Source: Tritrichomonas musculus
Taxonomy: Eukaryota > Parabasalia > Tritrichomonadida > Tritrichomonadidae
Reading direction: 5' to 3'
Assembly (NCBI GenBank): GCA_039105265.1
Contig: JAPFFF010000044.1
Location: 1 to 64,000 of the forward strand
DNA: 64,000 bases
The notes beneath the pieces are model-generated. The model was not told the origin of the DNA and did not search any database. It saw only the letters and a list, made by a program, of their open reading frames with translations. The position numbers and the translations under genes were made by a program. Below are positions 27,358 to 37,682 of this stretch, piece by piece (the stretch's first letter is position 1; every line of letters starts with the position of its first letter).

Positions 27358-30300
27358 TTAATTCAAGACAGCTTTTTCATTTCTCTTAGAATTTCCTTTT
27401 TCATCTTGTTTAGATGAATTCTCCTTTAGTTTTTTGACTTCGTATTTCATGCATTTCATATCTTCTTTCAATGATTCGTTATCTTTCTTTAATCTATCGA
27501 GTCTTTTAGCAGCATCGTCCAACTTCTTTTGTGCCTCGTCAGCCTTGATTTCAGCGTCTTTAGCATCTTCAGAAGCCTTTGTTGAATTAGATTCAACTTT
27601 GTCAATTCTCTCGACAAGATCGTCTGGAATTTCAGGTGCTGCTCTTTCTTGTGCAACAACAGGAGTATCCTTTAATTTCTTGACTTCGTATTTAATGCAT
27701 TTCATATCTTCATTCATTGTATCATGATCTTTCTTAAGTCTGTCGACTTTGAAGTTAGCTTCTTGAGCTTTGTTCTGAGCATCTTCAATGTCTTTAGTAG
27801 CCTTATTTGCTTGTTGAATAGCTTTGTCGGATTTGTCATTAGCTTCTTTAATTTGTTGAACAAATTCATCTGGAATTACAACAGGTTCAGCAGCACGTTC
27901 TTTGGCTGGCTCTTGTTGAGGAGTATCCTTTAGTTTCTTCACTTCGAATTTCATGCATTTAATATCGTCATTCATCTTCTTATTTTCAGCCTTTAATTTA
28001 TCATTATCGGCTTGAATTTGTTCAAGTTTGTTGCTCAGATCAGTGGCCTTTGAATCTGCATCTTTGGCAACTTTTGATGCATGATGTGATTGTTTGGAAG
28101 CTTTATCTACACGTTCAACAAGATCATCAGGAATTGCTGGTGTTACTGGTGCTGCACGTTCTTGTGCTGGTTCATTTTCAGGAGCATCTTTAAGCTTCTT
28201 AATTTCATATTTCATGCATTTCATATCTCTGTCAATTGCATTAATTTTCTCATTGATTTCGCCAGCTTTTTGGTCAAGTTGTCTGCAATGCTTTGAAGCA
28301 TGATGTGAACGTTTAGAAGCTTTGTTGATACGTGTAAGAAGTTCATCTGGAATTGTTGCTGGTGCTGGTGCTGCTTGCTCTTTAACTGGTTCTGGTTGTG
28401 GAGCATCTTTAAGTTTCTTAACTTCATATTTCATGCATTTCATGTCTTCTTTCAATGAATCATTTTCTTTCTTAAGCTTGTTGATTGTCTTTGTAGCATC
28501 ATCTAATTTCTTCTGTGTTTCGCCTGCTTTGTTGCCTGCATCTTCTGCGTCTTTGGATGCTTTATCAACACGTTCGACAAGATCTTGTGGAATTTCAGGA
28601 GCAGCTCTTTCTTGGACTGGTTCTGGCTGTGGTGTATCCTTGAGCTTCTTAACTTCGTATTTCATGCATTTCATGTCAGCCTTTAACGATTCATTTTCAT
28701 TCTTAAGAGTATCAATTCTCTTGTTGGCTTCATCAAGTTTCTTCTGTGTTTCATCAACGCCTTCATTGGCCTTTGTTGATTGTTGTTGTGCATTATCAAC
28801 ACGCTCAAGAAGATCATCTGGAATTGCAGGTGCTGCTCTTTCTTGGACTGGTTCTGGGGCTGGTGCCTCCTTGAGTTTCTTGACTTCATATTTCATGCAT
28901 TTCATGTCTTTGTGAATGTTTTCATTGTCTGCTCTGACTGCATCAATGTCTTTGACTGCCTTGTCAGACTTGGCATTTGCATCCTTGATTTGTTGGATGA
29001 ACTCGTCTGGAATGACAACTGGTTGTGGTGCTTGTTCAACTGGCTCTGGTGCTGGTGTATCCTTGAGCTTCTTAACTTCGTATTTCATGCATTTCATGTC
29101 AGCCTTTAATGATTCATTTTCGTTCTTAAGATCATCAATTCTCTTGTTGGCTGCTTCGAGTTTCTTCTGTGCATCATCAACGCCTTCATTGGCCTTTGTT
29201 GATTGTTGTTGTGCATTATCAACACGCTCAACAAGATCATCTGGAATTGCAGGTGCGGCGCGTTCTTGGACTGGTTCGGGAGCTGGTGCCTCCTTGAGTT
29301 TCTTGACTTCATATTTCATGCATTTCATGTCTGATCTTAGTGTTGCATTCTCCTTCTTAAGATCTTCAACTGCTTCGTTGGCTTTGGTTGATGTTTGTTG
29401 TGCATTGTCAACACGTTCGACAATGTCTTCTGGAAGTTCTGGAACTGCACGTTCTTCAACTGGTGCTGCCATCAGTGCTGGTGCGTTCTTAAGCCTCTTA
29501 ACTTCGTATTTAAGGCACTTGATGTCTGTCTTCATGTCTTCGTTTTCATTCTTGAGACCTTCAATTTGCTTATTAGCATCGTTGGCAGCATCATTGGCCT
29601 TTGTTGATGTTTGTTGTGCATTGTCAACACGCTCAACAAGATCGTCTGGGATCTCTGGAACAGCGCGTTCTTGGACTGGTTCTGGAGCTGGTGCTTCCTT
29701 GAGTTTCTTGACTTCGTATTTCATGCATTTCATGTCCGATCTTAATGTTGCATTCTCCTTCTTAAGATCTTCAATTTGCTGGTGAGCATCGTCGGCTTTC
29801 TGTCCTGCTGCAACAGCTGCATCATTAGCCTTGGTTGATGTTTGCTGTGCATTGTCAACACGCTCAACAAGATCATCTGGGATCTCTGGAATAGCGCGTT
29901 CTTCGACTGGAACTGGTGCCGGAGCTGGAGCATCCTTGAGTTTCTTGACTTCGTATTTCATGCAGCTTATATCGGATCTTAATTTTTCATTCTCCTTCTT
30001 GAGGTTTTCGATTTGCTGGTGAGCATCGTCAGCTTTCAGTCCAGCAGCGACGGCCACATCGTTAGCCTTTGTTGATTGTTGTTGTGCATTATCAACACGC
30101 TCAACAAGATCATCTGGAATGGCAGGTGCGGCTCGTTCTTGGACTGGTTCGGGAGCTGGTGCTTCCTTGAGTTTCTTGACTTCATATTTCATGCATTTCA
30201 TGTCTGATCTTAGTGTTGCATTCTCCTTCTTAAGATCTTCAACTGCTTCGTTGGCTTTGGTTGATGTTTGTTGTGCATTGTCAACACGTTCGACAATGTC

Positions 30301-32454
30301 TTCTGGAAGTTCTGGAACTGCACGTTCTTCAACTGGTGCTGCCATCAGTGCTGGTGCGTTCTTAAGCCTCTTAACTTCGTATTTAAGGCACTTGATGTCT
30401 GTCTTCATGTCTTCGTTTTCGTCCATTAGAGTATCAATTCTCTTGTTAGCTTCTTCGAGTTTCTTCTGTGCATCGTCAACGCCTTCATTGGCCCTTGCTG
30501 ATGTTTGCTGAGCATTGTCAACACGCTCAACGAGATCGTCTGGAATTGCAGGTGCTGCTCTCTCTTGGACTGGATCTGGCACTGGCGCCTCCTTAAGTTT
30601 CTTGACTTCGTATTTCACGCATCCCATGTCTGATCTTAATTTTTCGTTCTCTTTCTTAAGATCTTCAATTTGTTGGTGAGCATCGTCAGCTTTCAGTCCA
30701 GCAGCGACGGCCACATCGTTAGCCTTAGCTGAAGCTTGTTGAGCGTTATCAACACGTTCTTCAAGGTCATCAGGAATGGCAGGTGCAGCACGTTCTTGGA
30801 CTGGTTCAGGTTGAGGAGCGTCCTTAAGTTTCTTAACTTCATATTTAAGGCATTTCACATCGGACTTTAACTTTGAATTATCATTCTGAATGGCAACGAA
30901 TTGTTCATTAACTTTGCTAGTTGTTTCAGTGGACTGTTGTCTAAGTCCATCAATGTCTTGGCTGGCTTTATTGGCTTGTTCAACGGCTTTGTCTGACTTG
31001 TCATTGGCATCTTTGATTTGCTGGATGAATTCGTCAGGAATGACAATCGGTGCTGGCTCCGCTTGCTCAACTGGTGCTGCCTCTTGCACTGGTGCATCTT
31101 TAAGTTTCTTGACTTCGTATTTGAGGCATCTCATATCAGACTTTAATTGCTCATTTTCGGTCTTAAGAGCAACAATCTGTTGTTGGGCATTTGTAACGGC
31201 CTCGTTTGCCTTGGTTGATGTTTGTTGAGCATCATCAACTCTTTGAACAAGATCATCTGGAATAGATGGTGCTGAACGTTCTTCAACAACTGGTGTTGGT
31301 TCTGGTTGTGGGGCATCCTTTAGTTTCTTGACTTCGTATTTGAGGCATTTCATGTCATCAGTCATAGATTTGTGACCAGTTATGATTTCATTAACTTTGT
31401 TGGTTGTTTCTACATTTTGTTGCTTGAGACCATCAATATCTTGGCTTGCTTTGTCTGCTTTCTCGCATGCTTGGGCTGATTTGTCATTAGCATCTTTGAT
31501 CTGTTGGATGAATTCGTCTGGAATGACAACTGGGACTGGAGCTGCTTGTTCAACTGGGGATGATTCTGGTACTGGTGCATCTTTAAGTTTCTTGACTTCA
31601 TACTTAAGACATTTGACATCTGACTTTAATTCTTCGTTTTCGGATTTAAGTGCTGCAATTTGTTGTTGAGCATCAGTAGCTGTATCATTGGCCTTTGTTG
31701 ATGTTTCTTGTGCATTGTCAACTCTTTGGACAAGATCATCAGGAATTACTGGAACAGCACGTTCTTGAACAACTGGAGCAGGAGCTGGAACTGGAGTTTC
31801 CTTGAGTTTTTTGACTTCGAATTTGAGGCATTTGATAGCATTGTCCATTGAATCTATATCTTTTTGAAGTTTTTCAATATCTTCTGGATGAACTGAATTC
31901 TCTACAGGAGCAGCAGTTGGTATTGGAACAGCTTCTGGAGATGGAGTTTCCTTTAATTTTTTGACTTCAAATTTGAGGCATCTGATAGCATTGTCCATGG
32001 AGTCAATCTGTTTTTGGAGTTTTAATGTATCTTGCTCATTTTGAGTATTTTCAACTGGAATATCTCTTGATTGAACTTGGATGTTGTTATTGTTAGATTT
32101 TTTAAGTAATCTGACTTCGTATTTAAGGCATCTAATTTCTTTTTGGGTTTTTATGTTTGAATATGTTTGTTCTTTAAGTTCTTGTATTTCTTTTTTGATG
32201 TCATTTATATCTGAGTTTGTTATAAATTCATTTTGCAGTTTTAATTGCGCTTCTATTTTATCTAATCTTTCATGAATTTCATCAATCGATGCTGGACTCA
32301 TAACCTTTTGGAATGAAGCCATTTTTTTGTCAAGAGAATCTAAATGCTCATAAATTTTCATGATTTCATTATGTGTGTAATTGTTAAGATCGGTAATTCT
32401 AACTTCTTCATCACTTTCAGTGCTATCTATCGAATTAGATCTAGAATTTGTCAT
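27358..32454 (-). CDS. giant repeat coiled-coil protein with CMKYEVKKLK motif, 22 copies
   Basis: The protein has 1698 residues. The N-terminal 120 residues are helical and acidic. I count 22 occurrences of a motif like DMKCMKYEVKKLK, each about 60-85 residues apart. Each is followed by a Pro/Glu/Ala linker (DAPAPEPVQERAAP), then IPDDLVERVDNAQQTSTKAN and a helical spacer leading back to the motif. The pattern is alternating coiled-coil segments with Pro-rich hinges. The invariant Cys in each motif could crosslink or bind metal. No known family is recognised. The C-terminus is short and basic. A TCATTT initiator lies 19 nt before the ATG. Two blocks are nearly identical, 873 bp apart, so the array is still recombining. 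It is probably cytoskeletal or surface-scaffold, like its neighbour. Confidence 0.8.
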   Translation of the reverse strand: MTNSRSNSIDSTESDEEVRITDLNNYTHNEIMKIYEHLDSLDKKMASFQKVMSPASIDEIHERLDKIEAQLKLQNEFITNSDINDIKKEIQELKEQTYSNIKTQKEIRCLKYEVRLLKKSNNNNIQVQSRDIPVENTQNEQDTLKLQKQIDSMDNAIRCLKFEVKKLKETPSPEAVPIPTAAPVENSVHPEDIEKLQKDIDSMDNAIKCLKFEVKKLKETPVPAPAPVVQERAVPVIPDDLVQRVDNAQETSTKANDTATDAQQQIAALKSENEELKSDVKCLKYEVKKLKDAPVPESSPVEQAAPVPVVIPDEFIQQIKDANDKSAQACEKADKASQDIDGLKQQNVETTNKVNEIITGHKSMTDDMKCLKYEVKKLKDAPQPEPTPVVEERSAPSIPDDLVQRVDDAQQTSTKANEAVTNAQQQIVALKTENEQLKSDMRCLKYEVKKLKDAPVQEAAPVEQAEPAPIVIPDEFIQQIKDANDKSDKAVEQANKASQDIDGLRQQSTETTSKVNEQFVAIQNDNSKLKSDVKCLKYEVKKLKDAPQPEPVQERAAPAIPDDLEERVDNAQQASAKANDVAVAAGLKADDAHQQIEDLKKENEKLRSDMGCVKYEVKKLKEAPVPDPVQERAAPAIPDDLVERVDNAQQTSARANEGVDDAQKKLEEANKRIDTLMDENEDMKTDIKCLKYEVKRLKNAPALMAAPVEERAVPELPEDIVERVDNAQQTSTKANEAVEDLKKENATLRSDMKCMKYEVKKLKEAPAPEPVQERAAPAIPDDLVERVDNAQQQSTKANDVAVAAGLKADDAHQQIENLKKENEKLRSDISCMKYEVKKLKDAPAPAPVPVEERAIPEIPDDLVERVDNAQQTSTKANDAAVAAGQKADDAHQQIEDLKKENATLRSDMKCMKYEVKKLKEAPAPEPVQERAVPEIPDDLVERVDNAQQTSTKANDAANDANKQIEGLKNENEDMKTDIKCLKYEVKRLKNAPALMAAPVEERAVPELPEDIVERVDNAQQTSTKANEAVEDLKKENATLRSDMKCMKYEVKKLKEAPAPEPVQERAAPAIPDDLVERVDNAQQQSTKANEGVDDAQKKLEAANKRIDDLKNENESLKADMKCMKYEVKKLKDTPAPEPVEQAPQPVVIPDEFIQQIKDANAKSDKAVKDIDAVRADNENIHKDMKCMKYEVKKLKEAPAPEPVQERAAPAIPDDLLERVDNAQQQSTKANEGVDETQKKLDEANKRIDTLKNENESLKADMKCMKYEVKKLKDTPQPEPVQERAAPEIPQDLVERVDKASKDAEDAGNKAGETQKKLDDATKTINKLKKENDSLKEDMKCMKYEVKKLKDAPQPEPVKEQAAPAPATIPDELLTRINKASKRSHHASKHCRQLDQKAGEINEKINAIDRDMKCMKYEIKKLKDAPENEPAQERAAPVTPAIPDDLVERVDKASKQSHHASKVAKDADSKATDLSNKLEQIQADNDKLKAENKKMNDDIKCMKFEVKKLKDTPQQEPAKERAAEPVVIPDEFVQQIKEANDKSDKAIQQANKATKDIEDAQNKAQEANFKVDRLKKDHDTMNEDMKCIKYEVKKLKDTPVVAQERAAPEIPDDLVERIDKVESNSTKASEDAKDAEIKADEAQKKLDDAAKRLDRLKKDNESLKEDMKCMKYEVKKLKENSSKQDEKGNSKRNEKAVLN

Positions 32455-33055
32455 TATTTTTAAATAAAAAAATGAAGTAGAAAGAGATGCATTTAAAGGG
32501 TCATATTAACACAAATTTGAAAAGAAAATTTGATACTAAAGGATAGTTGTTTCAATTTTTGAATATACCAAAAATTTCAATTCCTATTGTATATAAAATG
32601 CTCTTAAAATTGAAAGATAAAAATTACGGTTCTCTCAAATCAGATATTCTTTAATTTTTTTCACCTTCCAAGAAAAAAAAAATTTACACAAATATACTTG
32701 ATTAAGCTGACGATGCATTTATATTTTTTTCAAAAATAATTTATTTTCTTCTTTTTTATGGCATTTATTGTATCAATATGAGTATAGGGCAAATTAAAAT
32801 ATAATAGAAAATATTGAATTTTATTTAAATAAAGATTATTATGAATTTCCTTATTATCAAATATGCTAAATCACTCTATGCTTATTTAATTAATTAGTTC
32901 GAAATATGAATTATAAATATTTTTTTGATAATTGTTTTTAATGACATCTATATAACTTAATGTTAAAAAATGGAGAAAAATGGATTAATTATGATATCTA
33001 ACCATTTTTTATTTAAAAAAAAAAAAATAAATACAAACATCTTTGTGCAACCATT
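32455..33055. other. AT-rich intergenic region
   Basis: No gene is seen. The end next to the repeat protein contains its initiator. The remainder is AT-rich with homopolymer runs. Confidence 0.6.
32469..32475 (-). promoter_or_regulatory. initiator (Inr) of the 22-repeat coiled-coil gene
   Basis: The minus strand reads CTTCATTTTTTT, matching TCA(Y)T(W). The A lies 19 nt before the ATG at 32,454. Confidence 0.6.
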
Positions 33056-33619
33056 TTAATAGCCATTGTCAATAAAAACAATATCATTGTTTTGAATTTG
33101 GTTTTCATTATTAATGGATTGAGTAATCTTTGAATTTTTTTGTCCATTTAATGATTTGCTTGTTTGATATTGAGTATTGTAATTTGCTATTGGAAAAGCA
33201 TCTTCTAAAGAAAATTGTATTTCCATTTGCCCAACAATTTTTCTGTTTGCTGATTTAAATTGATCTTTTCTATCATGTAACTTAGAAAGAGGTTCGTATA
33301 TAGCTAAATTTTTTAATTGTGTGTTAGTAGTGTCATCTTTTGATTTTGGAAATTCGTTTGAATGAATAATTGTTGAAGCAATGATTGGATCATTTTGAAA
33401 GAAACTCTTTTTTCTGAAAACAAAAATTATTCTCTCTGTTCGTTTTGATATGTTTATCGTAAAGAAATGATGAACATTATTCATTTTTTTCCCTTCAATA
33501 ATAAATGCTTGTTTGCTATCTTCAGGAATTGTTGTAATGCTAACACGAACTTTATCACTTGGTCCAATGAGGTTATAGTTTAAATGGAAAGATTGTAAAT
33601 GAATGTTTAAGCCAAACAT
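33056..33619 (-). CDS. small protein with C2-like beta-sandwich, unknown function
   Basis: The protein has 187 residues. Residues 1-150 alternate hydrophobic and polar positions as in a beta sandwich: MFGLNIHLQSFHLN, KVRVSITTIP, HHFFTINISK, ERIIFVFRKKSFF and KIVGQMEIQFSLEDAF. This resembles a C2 domain without obvious Ca-binding Asp clusters. The last 40 residues are Q/N-rich and probably disordered. A TCATTTTTA initiator lies 19 nt before the ATG, supporting expression. The assignment to a C2-like fold is by eye and tentative. A larger His-rich protein at 58,993-60,317 looks distantly similar in plan. Confidence 0.55.
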   Translation of the reverse strand: MFGLNIHLQSFHLNYNLIGPSDKVRVSITTIPEDSKQAFIIEGKKMNNVHHFFTINISKRTERIIFVFRKKSFFQNDPIIASTIIHSNEFPKSKDDTTNTQLKNLAIYEPLSKLHDRKDQFKSANRKIVGQMEIQFSLEDAFPIANYNTQYQTSKSLNGQKNSKITQSINNENQIQNNDIVFIDNGY

Positions 33620-33633
33620 ATTGTTTTAATATA

Positions 33634-33640
33634 AAAATGA
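33634..33640 (-). promoter_or_regulatory. initiator (Inr) of the small C2-like gene
   Basis: The minus strand reads TTTCATTTTTAT, a close match to the trichomonad initiator. The A lies 19 nt before the ATG at 33,619. Confidence 0.6.
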
Positions 33641-34390
33641 AATAAAAATTATTTTACGAAAAAAAAAATTCAATTAACTTTTTGTGAATTATTTATAAAA
33701 AATTTCAGAAGTTATTTTATTTATTTCTTCAAAATAATTTATTCGGATCAACTCAAATATATTTAGTCTTTTCTGAAGAACATTCAAAAAGTGGAAATCA
33801 TTCAGAAAAAATAATCAAATAAAAATAATAAAAAAATAATCTTTTTATGTTATAAAATTTTTACCGATTCTTACCTCCAGCCGCGGGGTCTTGACTCGGC
33901 TTCGCTTCGCTCAGCCTCGCTCGACACCCGCTAAGCGGTATGTAGTCTCGATAAAAATTATGTAAAAATATAAAAAGATTTTATTTTTTTTTTCGTTGAT
34001 CCTTATCGGCCAAAAAAACAATTATTTTTTGATCCAAAAAAAGCCCAAGTCGAGAATGTCCATTTGATCTTTTTCTTTCATAAGTGCATTCATAATAGTG
34101 TATTGTCTAATCAATATCCCTCATTGCTAAAATATTATTTAAATAAATAAAAACAAGATTTTTTAAAAAAATCTTAATGATTATAATTAGTAATAAGCAA
34201 GATATATGATTAAAAGCAATTATTTGCATGATTTTATATTTTTCAATTTAAATAATCATGAAATTAAAGTCAAACCCATATGATCTTAATTGAGAAATTG
34301 GCCTTTTTATTACAAATATATTTTGTCTGGGGAAGCTTCGATGAACGTTTCCTGAATAATTTAAAAATATTACAAAAAAAAAAATATTTT
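33641..34390. other. intergenic region with a GC-rich islet
   Basis: AT-rich DNA surrounds about 33,876-33,952, which is GC-rich and internally repetitive (TCGGCTTCGCTTCGCTC, then CAGCCTCGCTCGAC). No ORF spans it. It may be a small RNA or the remains of inserted DNA. Confidence 0.45.
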
Positions 34391-34461
34391 TCTCTTGGGA
34401 GGAATCGAACCTCCATCCCGGGATTCAAAGTCCCATATGATAACCACTACACCACAAGAGA
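34391..34461 (-). tRNA. tRNA-Gln (anticodon TTG)
   Basis: The minus strand folds as a tRNA of 71 nt. The acceptor stem is TCTCTTG with CAAGAGA. The D-arm contains GTGGTTA. The anticodon stem is TGGGA with TCCCG (one G-T pair) around the loop CTTTGAA, giving anticodon TTG for CAA codons. The T-arm is GGAGG, loop TTCGATT, CCTCC, with the conserved TTCGA of the B box. No intron is present and CCA is not encoded, as in eukaryotes. A T-run 3' of the gene on its own strand serves as a Pol III terminator candidate. Confidence 0.93.
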
Positions 34462-34612
34462 TTTATGTTAAACAAATCTTTAACAAATAATTAATAAAAA
34501 TAATTATATCAAAATATCATTAGTTATCTATACATTCAAAATCAGATAAAAAATATCTTATTTAAAAAAAAAAAAAAAAAATTCTACCTTATATAACTTT
34601 ATTTATATAATA

Positions 34613-37561
34613 TTAAGAAGAAGATATTTCTTTCAATTTCAACATTGCATTTTGATTGCCTTTCTTTGCTGCCATTTTCAAATATCTAATTGCAGTCTTC
34701 TTATTAGCAGGTGTAATTTCTCCCTTCATCAGTAATGATGCGTAATTCACCATTGCGTGTGTGTATCCCTTATCAGCTGCCAATTTGTAGTACTTTTCTG
34801 CCACTTTTCTGTCAGTCTGCACGTCCATTCCTCTTTCGTTTATCATGGCGAAATTGAACATTGCGTCGACCTGGCCCTTTTCCGCTGCCATCTTCAAGTA
34901 TCTCACTTTTTCAGAGCTATCGGTCTTGACGCCTTCGCCTTTATTCAATTTGAGGGCGTAATTGTACATTGCCTCTTCATTTCCAAGATCTGCTGCCATT
35001 TTGTAGTACTTTGCGGCGTCTTCTTTATTGACTGGAATTCCATCCCCGCTATCGGCCATCAAGGCGAAATTGTACATTGACTTCACATCACCACTATCGG
35101 CTGCCAATTTGAAATAAGAAGCTGACACTTTTTTGTCAGATTTATAAATTTCGGTTGCGTACAAGATCATTGCTTCAACTCTGCCTTTATCTGCTGCCAT
35201 TTTCATGTATTTGAGGCCTTCCACTTTTTCACCATTTTGAATTGACCTTAACGCTTTTGCAAATAAGGCTTTTGCGTCGCCTGTGTCGATCGCCATCTTG
35301 TAGTACTTGTCGGCCTCTTCTTTGTTCTGTGGGACGCCGTCGCCGATAGAGAGCATTGACGCATAATTCTGCATAGCATCGGGGTACCCCAATTTAATTG
35401 CCATCTTGTAATAACGGACTGCCTCTTCTTTGTCGGCTTGGCAGCCTTCTCCCTCTTTGAGCATGCACGCGTAGTTGTTCATCGCTGACACTTCGCCTTT
35501 ATCGGCGGCGGTTTTGAAGTAAACGGCCGCCTCTTTCAAATTCTGATCGACGCCGTCACCGGTGCGGAGCATCCACGCGTAGTTGTTCATCGCGCTGGCA
35601 TTGCCGCTATCGGCCGATAACTTGAAATAAGCGGCCGCTTCCTTCTTGTTGACGGCGACACCGTCGCCGCTAGCAAGCATGCACGCGTAGCTGTAAACAG
35701 CTTCGGGGTGTCCCTGATCAGCAGCTTTCTTCATGTAAACGGTCGCCTCAGAATCCGAGCCTCTACGTTTGCACATCAGCGAGTAGTTGTACATCGATGT
35801 AACATCGCCATTATCGGCCGCTTTCTTACAATATTTTTCAGCTTCTAAATGGTCGGCGGTTACTCCTTTGCCTGTCTCTGACAGGTACGCGTAGAGCTGC
35901 ATCCCTCGAACACTTCCTTTGTCCGCAGACAGCTTCAGAAATCGAGCTGCTGCTGCATCGTCACGGTCAACTTTTTCACCTTTCAAAAGCATCGAGCCAT
36001 AATCGCACATCGCATCAGCTAGGCCGCGCTCAGCAGCCATCCTGCAGTACTCAACAGATAGCTGCTCGTCTGCTTCAACGCCTTCTCCACGATCAAGCAT
36101 GAATGAATAGAAATACATGGCTTCGGGGCTTCCTTTATCAGCAGCTTTCTTGAAATAGAGGGCAGATCTTTCTTTATCAATTTTAACGTCTTTTCCCTGA
36201 AAAAGTTTGGTGGCATAACGATACATAGCTTCAACATTGCCCCTATCGGCTGCTTTCTGACAATAAAGGGCACTTTCGGGGCCGTTAACAGGGACTCCAA
36301 AACCGTTTGACAGCATAATTGAATAGGAGGACATGGCATCAACAACTCCTAGGTCAGCTGCTTTCTTACAATACTGTGCCGATAACTTATGGTCAATTGA
36401 AACACCATAACCTCTTCCAAGTTTGATTGAATAGATGTATATCGCTTCTGGATGGCCATGGTCAGCTGCTTCCTTGAAATATTTAACAGCTTCATCGGTA
36501 TTGGCTGGAATTCCATCCCCGTTGTCGCAAATAACAGCATAGCAAACCATTGAATTCAAATGTCCTTGATCCGCTGCTTCTTTGAAAACTTGTGCTGATT
36601 TTTCCTTGTCAGATGGAATAATATCTCCATTATATAAAAGACGGCCATAGTTGTAAATTGATTCTAAATGGCCTTTGTCAATATAATTAATATAATTTTG
36701 ATATTCGGTTTGATCAACTGTATCTGTAAGAAAATCTGGATTTGTTCTTAATTCTTTAACTATATCATCAAATATAGGACGGTTTGAAGGTTCTTGAGAC
36801 CAGCATTTTTCAATTAATAATTGGTATGACTTTGGAAGTGGAAAATTGAAGACTGGTCTAATGCCTTTATTTGATTTATCAACAATTTCTTCAAATGAGT
36901 TATTGTCAAATGGTCTTTCTTTTGATAAAATCTCGTAAGCGATCATTGCAAAGGCATATACATCACCTTCTTTTGAATAATTGCTGTTTGCTATAATTTC
37001 TGGTGATAGATAAATAGTAGTATTTTGTTCATTCGTCTGATGTGCAATTTTTGAAAGGCCAAAATCAGAAATTATTGGGTAAAAATCATTATTAAAAAGG
37101 ATGTTGTTTGGCTTTAAATCTCCATGGATAATCTGATGAGAATGTAGAAATGAAACTGCTGATGCTATTCCATAAAGTGTAATAAGCTTTCTGGTATCAT
37201 TCCATTTTGTATTTGGATGTCCTTCTCTCTCTGATTGAATAATATCAGCTAATGAACCATTTTCAATGAATTCGGTGGCTAATAAAGGATTGTTTTCTTT
37301 GTTAAAGTCAAAAGGACTGAAACCTTTAAAAGTAATTATAGAAGGATGGTTCAGTTCGGAAACGATTTCTGCTTTATGGACAAAATCTTTGATGGAAGAT
37401 TTCAAATTTTCATTATTAGCATTGGTGTTTAATAATTTTTTGGCAGCAAAAAATAATCCTGATTTCTTTTCTTTCATTTTGTAAGTCTCTCCAAATATTC
37501 CTTCGCCAATTTTATCTAAAAGCTGAAATTGATCAAGATCAATTGATTTAACTTGATTCAT
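34613..37561 (-). CDS. protein kinase (TKL-like) with 19 Sel1 repeats
   Basis: The protein has 982 residues. The kinase domain (about 11-285) is complete: glycine loop IGEGIFGETY (18-27), lysine in FFAAKKLL (41/42), HGDLKPNN with catalytic Asp 148, and DFG at 166-168. HGD instead of HRD is a common variation and leaves the catalytic Asp in place. From about 300 to 970 I count 19 Sel1-type repeats of about 36 residues, of the form GDGIPVNKEDAAKYYKMAADL, plus a partial one. Sel1 arrays form solenoids for protein binding, so the tail probably recruits substrates. The middle of the repeat array is distinctly richer in G+C than its flanks. No TCATTT initiator is seen upstream. Confidence 0.9.
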   Translation of the reverse strand: MNQVKSIDLDQFQLLDKIGEGIFGETYKMKEKKSGLFFAAKKLLNTNANNENLKSSIKDFVHKAEIVSELNHPSIITFKGFSPFDFNKENNPLLATEFIENGSLADIIQSEREGHPNTKWNDTRKLITLYGIASAVSFLHSHQIIHGDLKPNNILFNNDFYPIISDFGLSKIAHQTNEQNTTIYLSPEIIANSNYSKEGDVYAFAMIAYEILSKERPFDNNSFEEIVDKSNKGIRPVFNFPLPKSYQLLIEKCWSQEPSNRPIFDDIVKELRTNPDFLTDTVDQTEYQNYINYIDKGHLESIYNYGRLLYNGDIIPSDKEKSAQVFKEAADQGHLNSMVCYAVICDNGDGIPANTDEAVKYFKEAADHGHPEAIYIYSIKLGRGYGVSIDHKLSAQYCKKAADLGVVDAMSSYSIMLSNGFGVPVNGPESALYCQKAADRGNVEAMYRYATKLFQGKDVKIDKERSALYFKKAADKGSPEAMYFYSFMLDRGEGVEADEQLSVEYCRMAAERGLADAMCDYGSMLLKGEKVDRDDAAAARFLKLSADKGSVRGMQLYAYLSETGKGVTADHLEAEKYCKKAADNGDVTSMYNYSLMCKRRGSDSEATVYMKKAADQGHPEAVYSYACMLASGDGVAVNKKEAAAYFKLSADSGNASAMNNYAWMLRTGDGVDQNLKEAAVYFKTAADKGEVSAMNNYACMLKEGEGCQADKEEAVRYYKMAIKLGYPDAMQNYASMLSIGDGVPQNKEEADKYYKMAIDTGDAKALFAKALRSIQNGEKVEGLKYMKMAADKGRVEAMILYATEIYKSDKKVSASYFKLAADSGDVKSMYNFALMADSGDGIPVNKEDAAKYYKMAADLGNEEAMYNYALKLNKGEGVKTDSSEKVRYLKMAAEKGQVDAMFNFAMINERGMDVQTDRKVAEKYYKLAADKGYTHAMVNYASLLMKGEITPANKKTAIRYLKMAAKKGNQNAMLKLKEISSS

Positions 37562-37682
37562 TTGTTTAAAATTAGCTAAATCACATTCATTTCAAAAAGT
37601 TTGTTCAAAAAAAAAATTGATGTTTTTCAATTTTTATAATTTTATTAAATATTCTATACTAAAAAAGATGTATTAACATTTC

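Noticed and set aside
27434-31669. Many plus-strand ORFs inside the 22-repeat gene
   Set aside because: They repeat with the same period as the gene on the other strand and have no independent support.
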